Below, in pieces: positions 23,363 through 30,276 of a DNA stretch of 36,909 nucleotides. Source of the DNA: a virus; IMG/VR virus record IMGVR_UViG_3300021957_000128, positions 1 through 36,909 of that record. One strand, written 5' to 3'. A program made the translations under genes and the position numbers. The notes under the pieces were generated by a model. The model did no database searches. It saw only the letters and a program-made list of their open reading frames with translations, and was not told where the DNA came from. How positions within the stretch are numbered: position 1 is the first letter of the stretch; each line of letters begins with the position of its first letter.

Positions 23363-23385
23363 GCGTGCGCGAATACGCTTTTTTT
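23363..23385 (+). terminator. Weak hairpin with T7 run, possible end of early operon
   Basis: GCGT (23363-23366) pairs with ACGC (23375-23378), followed by seven Ts (23379-23385). The stem is short, so efficiency is doubtful. It lies ~100 bases after the DUF6378-like stop, behind two larger stem-loops that could add to termination. Confidence 0.4.
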
Positions 23386-23398
23386 ACCAAATGGTCAA

Positions 23399-23426
23399 AT
23401 ATTGCGATGTCGCAGCGCAGCAATAT
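23399..23426 (+). repeat. Inverted repeat ATATTGC/GCAATAT
   Basis: Perfect 7-bp arms (23399-23405 and 23420-23426) around a 14-base loop that itself holds GCG/CGC. Part of the serial dyads before the small terminase. Confidence 0.6.
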
Positions 23427-23473
23427 CGCCAGCGATACAACCATAGATAGGTGTAAAACGCTAACATGCTGAT

Positions 23474-23506
23474 ATCGTTACATAATAAATTTAACATAAT
23501 AACGAT
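23474..23506 (+). repeat. Inverted repeat ATCGTTA/TAACGAT
   Basis: Perfect 7-bp arms separated by 19 AT-rich bases that contain CATAAT twice. The half-site TAACG is also the half-site of the palindrome in promoter P2. A shared regulator is possible. Confidence 0.65.
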
Positions 23507-23527
23507 TATGCGATTCCAGCTGCAGAT

Positions 23528-23545
23528 CCTGACCGTCTGGTCAGG
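23528..23545 (+). repeat. Palindrome CCTGACC-GTCT-GGTCAGG
   Basis: A perfect 7-bp inverted repeat with a 4-base loop, directly before TTTACCCCCCCCCAC. Its compact form suits a protein-binding operator or a nicking or terminase-recognition element. Confidence 0.7.
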
Positions 23546-23573
23546 TTTACCCCCCCCCACTTCGCGCTTCGAC

Positions 23574-23609
23574 GGGGGCGTGTGTGTATAGAAAAGCGCA
23601 CACACCCCC
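23574..23609 (+). repeat. Strong GT/CA hairpin before the small terminase
   Basis: GGGGG pairs with CCCCC; after a 2-base bulge (CG) TGTGTGT pairs with GCACACA (one T-G wobble) around a 10-base loop. It is a stable 12-pair hairpin without a following T-run, followed by C-rich sequence to 23640. Structural role likely, mechanism unknown. Confidence 0.65.
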
Positions 23610-23685
23610 ACACCCCCGCACCCCCCACGCGCTTGCCATACCCATGGCCCCGCGCTAAAATTTCCCGCGTACAAGGAGAAACGCA

Positions 23686-24177
23686 ATGGCAGGCAAGGCG
23701 TTACGCAAGCGCATATTGACGGAGGTCGCCTCCAACGGCGGCGCAGATTGGCTGTTTGACCAGATCGCGTCTGGCGTCACCGTCGCCGAGTTGGCACGCC
23801 AATACGGCTGCACGCGCAGTTATGTTAGCAGGAGCCTGAACAGCGTGCCTGAGTATGCGGCTGCGCTTGGCAAGGCTCGCGGCGAGGCTGCGGATGCGCT
23901 TGTGGAGCAGGGCTTGGAGATGGTTGACGGGTTGAGCGGCGCCAGCAGCCCGACGGAGATTGCCGCCACGCGCGAGAAGGTGCAGTGGCGCAAGTTCATG
24001 GCTGGCTCGATGAATCAGGAGCGCTACGGCACGCGCCCGCAGAGCAACGTCACGCTTTCCATTGGGGATTTGCACTTGGACGCGCTGCGCAAGTTTAGCG
24101 CCGACATGAAGCGCGTGAACAGCGACGCCGAGGCGGCCACGATTGACGCTGAATATGTGGAGGTGTCGGATGATTAA
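23686..24177 (+). CDS. terS: Terminase small subunit
   Basis: 163 aa, ATG after a perfect AAGGAGAA site. A helix-turn-helix lies at residues ~25-55 (IASGVTVAELARQYGCTRSYVSRSL), followed by a helical oligomerisation-like part (EAADALVEQGLEMVDGL, EIAATREKVQWRKFMAGSM) and an acidic C-terminus (YVEVSDD). The arrangement is that of small terminases, which recognise the packaging site and feed DNA to the large subunit encoded at 24934. The inverted-repeat block just upstream may be its binding site. Confidence 0.8.
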   Translation: MAGKALRKRILTEVASNGGADWLFDQIASGVTVAELARQYGCTRSYVSRSLNSVPEYAAALGKARGEAADALVEQGLEMVDGLSGASSPTEIAATREKVQWRKFMAGSMNQERYGTRPQSNVTLSIGDLHLDALRKFSADMKRVNSDAEAATIDAEYVEVSDD

Positions 24178-24937
24178 ATTGATGCACGGCGATTGTTTGG
24201 ATTGCATGGGTGAAATGCCCGATGGCTCGGTCGATCTGACAGTGACCAGCCCGCCATACGACAACCTTCGCACCTACAACGGCAACAACGAGCAGTGGGG
24301 CGAGCATGTTTGGCGTGATGTCATTTCTAGCCTGCATCGCGTTACAGCAGATGGTGGCGTTGTCGTCTGGGTTGTTGGTGATGCCACCATCAAGGGCAGT
24401 GAGACGGGAACATCGTTCAAGCAGGCGTTGTGGGCTAAGGAATGTGGGTTCAATCTACACGATACGATGATTTGGTCTAAGCCCACATTCTCTGCTGTTG
24501 GCGCTCTAAAAACAAGATATGCGTCAGTTTTTGAGTATATGTTTGTATTCAGCAAGGGCAGGCCAAAATCATTCAACCCTATAAAAGACAGAAAAAACAA
24601 ATCATTTGGGCAGATAGTAAAAAGTCCAACTATTAGAATGCCAGATGGATCAACCAGAAAAAACAAGTATAATAAAATTAAAGAATTTGGCCAAAGGTTT
24701 AATATTTGGGAGTGTGCAACAGTATCGCAGAAGGGTTCCAATATTCACCCAGCGCCATTTCCAGAATATCTAGCGCGGGATCACATTATTTCGTGGTCGA
24801 ATGAGGGCGACACAGTGCTTGACCCCTTCATGGGGAGTGGCACTACTGGTGTGGCCGCTAAGAGTCTTGGCCGCCGCTTTATCGGCATTGAGCTGGACGA
24901 CACCTATTTCAAGATAACGGAGGATCGGATTAAATGA
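24170..24937 (+). CDS. DNA methyltransferase (beta-class, TSPPY)
   Basis: 255 aa. I start at the ATG 24170, with GGAGGTGTCGG upstream. An upstream ATG in frame (24143) lies deeper in the small-terminase gene. Catalytic TSPPY is at residue ~26. The SAM-binding motif DPFMGSGTTG is near residue 218, followed by GRRFIGIEL. This order is that of beta-class amino-methyltransferases (N4-cytosine or N6-adenine). The middle third, ~24500-24760, is far more AT-rich than both ends, suggesting a swapped recognition domain. No restriction partner is nearby, so it probably protects the phage DNA. It separates the two terminase genes. Confidence 0.87.
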   Translation: MIKLMHGDCLDCMGEMPDGSVDLTVTSPPYDNLRTYNGNNEQWGEHVWRDVISSLHRVTADGGVVVWVVGDATIKGSETGTSFKQALWAKECGFNLHDTMIWSKPTFSAVGALKTRYASVFEYMFVFSKGRPKSFNPIKDRKNKSFGQIVKSPTIRMPDGSTRKNKYNKIKEFGQRFNIWECATVSQKGSNIHPAPFPEYLARDHIISWSNEGDTVLDPFMGSGTTGVAAKSLGRRFIGIELDDTYFKITEDRIK

Positions 24938-26334
24938 GTGAAGCCAACCCGTTTGACGACTTCGTTGTCGAGTATTACGACGACCCTGTGCGCTTTGTGC
25001 GTGAGGTGCTTGGCGCATCCCCGCTGCCATATCAGGCCGAGTTTCTGGCTGCCATTGCGTCGGGCGAGCGCAAGATCAGCGTGCGCTCTGGTCATGGCAC
25101 CGGCAAGTCGACGTCTGCCAGCTGGGCGATGCTGTGGTTTCTGTTTCTGCGTTTTCCGAATAAGGTTGTCGTCACCGCGCCTACATCTGGCCAGCTCTTT
25201 GACGCGTTGTTCGCGGAGATGAAGCGGTGGATCAACGAGCTGCCGCAAAATCTGAAGGACATGGTCACGGTGAAGTCTGACCGCGTTGAGCTGACGGCGG
25301 CGGCCAGTGAGGCGTTCATCTCGGCCCGCACGTCTCGCGCGGAGACGCCGGAGGCGCTCGCCGGCGTGCATAGCGAGCATGTGCTGCTGGTCATTGACGA
25401 GGCGTCAGGTGTGCCGGAGAAGGTGTTTGAGGCTGCTGCGGGCAGCATGTCGGGCCACAGCGCCACCACGGTGCTGCTGAGCAACCCCACGCGTAGCTCT
25501 GGCACGTTTTACGAGAGCCAGACGCGCCTCGCCGGCAGCTGGTGGACGCGTCGATGGTCATGCGTTGACAGCCCGCTTGTGTCAGACGAGTTCGTTGACG
25601 AGATGCGCGCGCGGTACGGGGAGGAGAGCAACGCGTTTCGCATCCGCGTGCTTGGCGAGTTTCCATTGGCTGACGATGACACGATTGTGCCGTACCACTT
25701 GGCCGAGGCCGCGATGAAGCGCGACATCGAGGTTGCGCCCAACACGCGCGCCGTGTGGGCGATTGATCCTGCGCGCTTTGGCACCGACCGCACCGCGTTC
25801 TGCAAGCGCGAGGGCAGCGTGATTACGGAGATTAAGTCGTGGCGCGGGCTTGATCTGATGCAGACCGTTGGCCGCGTGATGGCGGAATATGATGCGCTGC
25901 CCCCGTCGCAGCAGCCCAGCGAGATCCTTGTGGATAGCATTGGCATAGGGTCGGGCGTCGTGGATCGGATGCACGAGCTTGGCGCACCAGTGCGCGGCGT
26001 GAACGTGGCCGAGGCGCCGTCGATGAAGGAGACGTATAACAACTTGCGCACGGAGCTGTGGTTTAAGTGCAAGGCGTGGCTCGAGGATCGCAGCTGCAAG
26101 CTGCCCAACGACGACGAGCTGCTGTCTGATCTCACCGGCATCCGCTACGCGTTCACGTCTTCTGGGAAGATGGCTGCCGAGAGCAAGGACGCCATGCGCA
26201 AGCGCGGCCTGCGCTCGCCGGATCTTGCTGACGCCGTGTGCCTGACGATGGCGTCAGACGCGGCAACGGCCCTGAGCGGGCCGATGTCACGTTGGCGTGG
26301 TGCGCTCAAGCGCAATTTGCAGGGGATTGCGTGA
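24934..26334 (+). CDS. terL: Terminase large subunit (packaging ATPase-nuclease)
   Basis: 466 aa, ATG overlapping the methyltransferase stop. ATPase part: Walker A SGHGTGKST at ~51-59, Walker B VLLVIDEAS at ~150-158, coupling segment LLSNPTRSSGTFY. Nuclease part (RNase H-like): AIDPARFGTDRTAF with its Asp near 276, EILVDSIGIGSG with Asp near 331, and PDLADAVCL near 430. It pumps DNA through the portal at 6838 and cuts it. Length is normal for the family. Confidence 0.93.
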   Translation: MSEANPFDDFVVEYYDDPVRFVREVLGASPLPYQAEFLAAIASGERKISVRSGHGTGKSTSASWAMLWFLFLRFPNKVVVTAPTSGQLFDALFAEMKRWINELPQNLKDMVTVKSDRVELTAAASEAFISARTSRAETPEALAGVHSEHVLLVIDEASGVPEKVFEAAAGSMSGHSATTVLLSNPTRSSGTFYESQTRLAGSWWTRRWSCVDSPLVSDEFVDEMRARYGEESNAFRIRVLGEFPLADDDTIVPYHLAEAAMKRDIEVAPNTRAVWAIDPARFGTDRTAFCKREGSVITEIKSWRGLDLMQTVGRVMAEYDALPPSQQPSEILVDSIGIGSGVVDRMHELGAPVRGVNVAEAPSMKETYNNLRTELWFKCKAWLEDRSCKLPNDDELLSDLTGIRYAFTSSGKMAAESKDAMRKRGLRSPDLADAVCLTMASDAATALSGPMSRWRGALKRNLQGIA

Positions 26335-26364
26335 CTGCGTAAAAGCGTTTACCCTACTTCCACA

Positions 26365-26393
26365 TAGACAAGCGTTATTGCTCGCGCTATATA
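26365..26393 (+). promoter_or_regulatory. Candidate promoter P3 (TAGACA-17-TATATA) after terL
   Basis: -35 TAGACA (5 of 6 to consensus), 17-bp spacer, -10 TATATA (26388-26393). Transcription would begin near 26400, only ~33 bases before the hairpin of the terminator at 26433. This promoter-then-terminator layout recalls lambda pR'/tR', where an antiterminator opens late genes. Confidence 0.5.
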
Positions 26394-26432
26394 TGTCTCA
26401 AGCGAGTTTCCTCCCTGTCTCGCGCAACTTGG

Positions 26433-26474
26433 CCCCGCCGCGTTCCTCCCATTGCGCGCGCGGGGTTTCTTTTT
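26433..26474 (+). terminator. Rho-independent terminator with long T-run
   Basis: CCCCGCCGCG pairs with CGCGCGCGGGG (one unpaired or shifted base) around a 12-base loop, followed directly by TTTCTTTTT. It is the most canonical terminator in the window. It ends the terL unit, and would also trap short RNA from P3. Confidence 0.8.
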
Positions 26475-26518
26475 GGCGTTTTAGTGTTATTATGCTGGAA
26501 GATATAACGGAGGTTACG

Positions 26519-26632
26519 ATGCCCAAAGTTGGATCGAAGCACTACGCGTACACGCCCAAAGGCATGGCGAAAGCCAAGGCCGCTGCCAAGAAGTCTGGCA
26601 AGAAAGTGTCATACGCGAAGAAGAAGAAGTGA
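26519..26632 (+). CDS. 37-aa Lys/Ala-rich basic protein
   Basis: ATG after a strong CGGAGG site. The peptide, MPKVGSKHYAYTPKG then KAKAAAKKSGKKVSYAKKKK, matches a very common small phage protein of unknown function. It is highly basic and could bind DNA in the capsid or contact the host nucleoid. It opens the downstream operon after the terminator. Confidence 0.72.
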   Translation: MPKVGSKHYAYTPKGMAKAKAAAKKSGKKVSYAKKKK

Positions 26633-26817
26633 TGTGGACGGCGCTGCTTCTGCTTTGCAGCGTCGAAGGCAAATGCTTTGCGTTTGGTAGCCCTGTGATG
26701 CAGAGCGAAAGCCAATGCATACAGTCCATACCAAGCGGGCTGAAGTACGCGCGGCAGATGTTTCCTGCATATCGCGCAACGGATTATCAATGCGTCCAGT
26801 GGGGCGAAGGAGCTTAG
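26632..26817 (+). CDS. 61-aa Cys-containing small protein, possible signal sequence
   Basis: ATG at 26632 overlaps the previous stop by one base. A GTG three bases earlier in frame is an alternative start. A hydrophobic start (MWTALLLLCSVEG) could be an export signal, followed by Cys residues in GKCFAF, SQCIQS and YQCVQW. Exported Cys-rich small proteins of this kind recur in phages, without known function. It is linked by coupling to its neighbours on both sides. Confidence 0.6.
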   Translation: MWTALLLLCSVEGKCFAFGSPVMQSESQCIQSIPSGLKYARQMFPAYRATDYQCVQWGEGA

Positions 26818-26964
26818 ATGGCTAAGGGTTTATATGCCAACATCCACGCAAAGCGTAAGCGCATTGCCGCTGGGTCTGGCGAGAAGATGCGCAAGGCAGG
26901 CAGCAAGGGCGCGCCTACCGCGAAGGCGTTTAAGAAGTCAGCGAAAACCGCGAAGAAGAAATAG
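26818..26964 (+). CDS. 48-aa basic protein (MAKGLYANIHAKRKRI type)
   Basis: ATG follows the previous stop directly. The sequence MAKGLYANIHAKRKRIAAGS and the following GEKMRKAGSKGAPTAKAF is a very recurrent small phage protein. About a third of its residues are Lys or Arg. It ends KKSAKTAKKK. Function unknown, with DNA or RNA binding or capsid-internal roles plausible. It was too short to be obvious by length alone and is supported by recurrence of the pattern and tight spacing. Confidence 0.72.
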   Translation: MAKGLYANIHAKRKRIAAGSGEKMRKAGSKGAPTAKAFKKSAKTAKKK

Positions 26965-26965
26965 C

Positions 26966-27241
26966 ATGGCACGCACCAAGGCAGAGAAGATCGCATCCGC
27001 GAAGAAGCGCCACGGGTTTACGGCGGTGAATAAACCGCGACGCGGTGGCCCGAAGAAGTTTGAGGTGCTGGCTGTTGAGGGCGACACAGTGAAGAAGGTT
27101 AACTTTGGCGACCCCGCCATGTCCATCAAGAAGGATCAGCCGAAACGCAAGGCGTCCTACTGCGCACGCTCCGGCGGCATCAAGGGCAAGTCGAGCAAAT
27201 TGAGCGCGAACTACTGGTCGCGCCGCGCGTGGGATTGCTGA
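26966..27241 (+). CDS. 91-aa conserved basic phage protein
   Basis: ATG one base after the previous stop. The core VKKVNFGDPAMSIKKDQPKR, followed by KASYCARSGG and YWSRRAWDC, matches a widespread small phage protein in which the residues FGDPxMxIKxDxP and the Cys/Arg C-terminus are conserved. It may be a small structural or maturation-linked protein. The recurrence is from memory of the family pattern. Function unknown. Two cysteines could bind metal. Confidence 0.72.
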   Translation: MARTKAEKIASAKKRHGFTAVNKPRRGGPKKFEVLAVEGDTVKKVNFGDPAMSIKKDQPKRKASYCARSGGIKGKSSKLSANYWSRRAWDC

Positions 27242-27242
27242 T

Positions 27243-27683
27243 ATGGATACGCTGGATCTCAGATCGCAATACGCAGATTTAACGGGTGACGTTAAAAACG
27301 CTTACGCTATGCGCGAAGACGGGCCGGAGGGCTTCTTGTATTCCGATAACACGATACGGCGCGCCCTTGAGCATCATGGAAGCTTGTATGACGATCCAGA
27401 CACCGCATCGCGCAATCAGCAAGCCGCCAACCAGTTTTTTGCTGAGCAAGGCCCGCGTGCCGGCGTTTTATCATCTATGGCGCAGTCTCGCCTGCCAAAC
27501 CCTACCGCGTCTAAGATGCGCGTTGAGGGGCTTCTTGGCGACGCCCGCGAGCTTTACGGGGTCGAAGACTATGGTCAGGCCGTGCGGTCTGGCGTGCGCG
27601 CCCTGAGCGAGCTTGTTAGAGGCGACCGCCGCAGCAAAGCAGGCGCTGCTATGGGCATATTTGATTTTTTGAGGAACATGTAA
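27243..27683 (+). CDS. Conserved hypothetical protein before the polyvalent protein
   Basis: 146 aa, ATG one base after the previous stop. Hydrophilic and helical (SQYADLTGDVKNAYAMRE, TIRRALEHHGSLYDDPD, VRSGVRALSELVRGDR), ending MGIFDFLRNM. No recognised domain. Its stop overlaps the next ATG by one base, so the two products may act together, for example as partner proteins delivered or assembled with the tail. Confidence 0.6.
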   Translation: MDTLDLRSQYADLTGDVKNAYAMREDGPEGFLYSDNTIRRALEHHGSLYDDPDTASRNQQAANQFFAEQGPRAGVLSSMAQSRLPNPTASKMRVEGLLGDARELYGVEDYGQAVRSGVRALSELVRGDRRSKAGAAMGIFDFLRNM

Positions 27684-29221
27684 TGGCGACCGCTGAAGAG
27701 TTAAGACGCCTACGCGAAGAGCAGAGCATCTTTTCTGCGCTGTATGATATGGCCCGACAGCAGCGCAGCGAGCTGGCTGCGGAAGGCCGCCGCCCCGTGC
27801 TTGGCGGGCTGCTGTCGAAAGAGCCAGTGTACGGCACCGACACGCTGCGATATGAAGGCATTGGCAACATGCTTGCGGGGCTGCTTTCGCCCGCCGCCAA
27901 AGCCGTTGACGCGCCTATCTCCGCATATCGCGGCACGATCCCGCAGGAAGACATGATAAGCGAAGCGCTTGGCACGGCGGGGCTGGTTAGCGCAGGATCT
28001 CTTGCGGCTTCAGGTCGCGGAGCTTTGGAATATGACCCTACAACGACACGCATTTTTGCTGGCAAGCGAGCCGCTGCCAGAACAGGTGACCATCGTCGAT
28101 CTGCTACTGCAGAAGCTGAAAGTTTGCTTGAGCAAGGATTTAAGAATAGAGAAGTTTATGAGCGTACTGGCGTATTTAGAGGCGCGGATGGGAAGTTGCG
28201 CTTTGAGATAGACGATAGCGCTGCAAGCGTTTTAAAAGCCCCTTCACCTAATACAGCCATGCGATTAGAGGACTACTTAACCCATCCAGAGCTTTACGAG
28301 TTGTATCCATCAATGCGTGGGATGCCTGTTGATTTCAAGCAGCCTAAAGATATGGATGGTGCCGGTGGAACATTCTCACCGTCTAACCAAAGAATTTCAT
28401 TGGCGATGAATGACCCAGAGAAAATGCGGTCTATCTTGCTGCACGAAGCTCAACATGCGGTGCAAAATCGTGAAGGTTTTAGCGGCGGCTCAAGCCCTAC
28501 TGATGATTACTCAAAAACGCAGGCTAAAGAATTTTCTGACAATTTATTTTCCTCATCAGACGCCAAAAACATGCGGTATCAATATGACTCGTTCAACAAC
28601 CAATACGATCAGATTAAGCCTTTGTATCAGGTTGAATACATTGATAAATTAAACAGCCTTTCAAGAAAGGCGATTGAGGGAAGGGCTAAACCCGCAGAAG
28701 TGACGCGCCTTCAAGATTGGTATAAGTACGGTAATAAAATTGTAGATAATTTAGGCCCAATGCCTAAGCGCTCTGGGGTTGCCCGTGACAATTGGATTGC
28801 ATCAGCTTCTGCTCAATTGCGTGATTTTAGATTGTCTGAAATGACCGATTTTGAAAAAGATTTGTATAATGCTGCTCGCCGTAATTTTGACACACCCAAA
28901 GATGTTAAGAACGCAATAAAACGCATTGAGCGTAAAATTGAAAAACACAGAGCTGGGGCGTTTGGCTTTAGGGAATTGGTAAATAGAGCAAGGGAGGTTC
29001 AAAGTTTAAACGCAATTGACGCTTATTTGCGTGAGGCCGGAGAGGTTGAAGCGCGTAATGTTCAAGCAAGAGCCAACCCTGACAACCCAAAAGGCTTTCC
29101 TCTGGATACAGCAGAATTTTCACCAAATCAGCAAATTATAAGCAGCTTGCGGGCTGGTCAAAACTTAGTAGATGTTTCGTCTCAAGGGCGAAAACCTATT
29201 GGCAGAGGATTGTTAGACTAA
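27683..29221 (+). CDS. Polyvalent protein with HEAQH metallopeptidase-like domain
   Basis: 512 aa. The N-terminal ~120 residues are charged and Ala-rich. From residue ~125, FAGKRAAARTGDHRRS, VYERTGVFRGADGKLRFEIDDSA and SPSNQRISLAMN, then ILLHEAQHAVQNREGF (H254, E255, H258), form a zinc-metallopeptidase-like segment of the LPD23 type seen in phage polyvalent proteins. It is probably delivered into the host or acts in virion maturation. The remainder is helical. By hand count GC falls from 65% (27721-27840) to 38% (28561-28680), so the C-terminal part looks grafted. Confidence 0.68.
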   Translation: MATAEELRRLREEQSIFSALYDMARQQRSELAAEGRRPVLGGLLSKEPVYGTDTLRYEGIGNMLAGLLSPAAKAVDAPISAYRGTIPQEDMISEALGTAGLVSAGSLAASGRGALEYDPTTTRIFAGKRAAARTGDHRRSATAEAESLLEQGFKNREVYERTGVFRGADGKLRFEIDDSAASVLKAPSPNTAMRLEDYLTHPELYELYPSMRGMPVDFKQPKDMDGAGGTFSPSNQRISLAMNDPEKMRSILLHEAQHAVQNREGFSGGSSPTDDYSKTQAKEFSDNLFSSSDAKNMRYQYDSFNNQYDQIKPLYQVEYIDKLNSLSRKAIEGRAKPAEVTRLQDWYKYGNKIVDNLGPMPKRSGVARDNWIASASAQLRDFRLSEMTDFEKDLYNAARRNFDTPKDVKNAIKRIERKIEKHRAGAFGFRELVNRAREVQSLNAIDAYLREAGEVEARNVQARANPDNPKGFPLDTAEFSPNQQIISSLRAGQNLVDVSSQGRKPIGRGLLD

Positions 29222-29841
29222 TGGCTATTTCAACATACACGGATCTAAAGACGTCAGTAGCCAGCTGGCTAAACCGCGATGATCTGACGTCTGTCATCCC
29301 TGATTTTATTTCGCTGGCAGAGGCTGGCATCAATCGTGACTTGCGGCATTACAAGATGATCGAGCGCGCAGATGCCACGCTTGATAGCAGATACGTGCAG
29401 ATGCCTACGGATTGGATGGAGACTGTCAGGTTCAGCATCACGTCCGGCAACACGTATCGCCTTGAGCTGGTTTCGCGTGATGACATGCTTGAGTATCGGC
29501 AGAAGACAGCGGATGCGTCTGGCCGCCCACGGTTTTACGCAAACATTGGCGATACGATTGAGGTGTTCCCGACGCCTGATGCTGACTACACGATGCAGCT
29601 GCAATATTACGCTAAGACGCCCGCGCTGAGCGATAGCAACGCATCCAACTGGCTGCTGCTGGACGCGCCAGACGTTTACCTATATGGCACGCTTATTCAG
29701 TCGGCACCGTATTTGCAGGATGACGCCCGCACGCAGACTTGGGCTGCGCTTTACGCGGCGGCGTTGCAGTCGCTGCAAAAGGCGTCCGATGACACGCGAT
29801 TTGCTGGTTCCGGCCTTAGAATGCGCGTTACTAGCTACTGA
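29221..29841 (+). CDS. Tail adaptor / head-completion protein (SU10 adaptor-like)
   Basis: 206 aa, ATG overlapping the previous stop by one base. The start YTDLKTSVASWLNRDDLTSV, then IPDFISLAEAGINRDLR, and later FPTPDADYTMQLQYYAKTP and LYGTLIQSAPYLQDD match the phage adaptor family (T7 gp11-type function). It links the portal ring to the nozzle. Together with the SU10-type capsid, the P22-type portal and the gp10-like nozzle, this defines a short-tailed virion. Confidence 0.85.
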   Translation: MAISTYTDLKTSVASWLNRDDLTSVIPDFISLAEAGINRDLRHYKMIERADATLDSRYVQMPTDWMETVRFSITSGNTYRLELVSRDDMLEYRQKTADASGRPRFYANIGDTIEVFPTPDADYTMQLQYYAKTPALSDSNASNWLLLDAPDVYLYGTLIQSAPYLQDDARTQTWAALYAAALQSLQKASDDTRFAGSGLRMRVTSY

Positions 29842-29889
29842 TCTGAAAATGGTGTATGGTTCACCTAGATATATCTAACGGAGAAATCC

Positions 29890-30276
29890 ATGTCTTTAAC
29901 AAATGCATTTGAGACAAGTACGCTGAAGTATTTGTTGACCACCGACAGCGTAACGCGCCCTACAGCTTGGTACGTTGGCCTGTTTACATCTGACCCGACA
30001 GATACCGGCGCTGCTGGCACAGAGGTTTCTGGTAACGGCTACACCCGCAAGGTTGCTGCATTCACAGTAACTAACGATACCGCATCAAACTCTGCGTCAA
30101 TTGAGTTTCCTGCGGCGAGCGGCGGCAACTGGGGAACGGTGGGCTGGATCGGCATCATGGACGCGTCTTCTGGTGGCAATATGATTATCCACTCTGCTTT
30201 GACAACCGCCAAAGCGATTAACGACGGCGATGTGTTCCGCATTCCTACGGGCGATCTTGACGTAACGGCGAGCTAA
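29890..30276 (+). CDS. Small structural protein (conserved in phage tails)
   Basis: 128 aa, ATG after CGGAGAAATCC. WYVGLFTSDPTDTGAAGTEV and GNGYTRKVAAFT, with GTVGWIGIMD, is a pattern common in phage structural proteins. It is beta-rich. It follows the adaptor in a short operon of tail genes and could be a minor tail or fibre-base component. I cannot be more exact. A small palindrome AGATATATCT lies in the gap before it. Confidence 0.65.
   Translation: MSLTNAFETSTLKYLLTTDSVTRPTAWYVGLFTSDPTDTGAAGTEVSGNGYTRKVAAFTVTNDTASNSASIEFPAASGGNWGTVGWIGIMDASSGGNMIIHSALTTAKAINDGDVFRIPTGDLDVTAS

Larger units (their letters stand above)
23268..23685. promoter_or_regulatory. 418-base non-coding block with serial inverted repeats
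   Basis: No convincing gene. From left to right: two overlapping stem-loops (23293-23319, 23320-23349); a weak hairpin with T7 (23363-23385); inverted repeats at 23399-23426, 23474-23506 and 23528-23545; a run of C (23551-23559); a strong GT/CA hairpin (23574-23609); and a C-rich tail to 23640. The small terminase gene starts at 23686. The location and the density of dyads suit a packaging (pac/cos-like) site or a late-promoter control region. TAACG half-sites here match the P2 operator half-site. Confidence 0.6.

Noticed and set aside
23260-23472. GTG-started ORF of 70 codons overlapping the DUF6378-like stop, with GGAGG upstream
   Set aside because: The frame runs through several inverted repeats and a T-run, and has no recognisable protein pattern. 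I regard the region as non-coding control DNA, although the ribosome site leaves slight doubt.
23551-23640. C-rich tract as a possible CRISPR or microsatellite
   Set aside because: The CCCCC-ACAC pattern is irregular, has no spacers and is short; it is better seen as part of the structured region.
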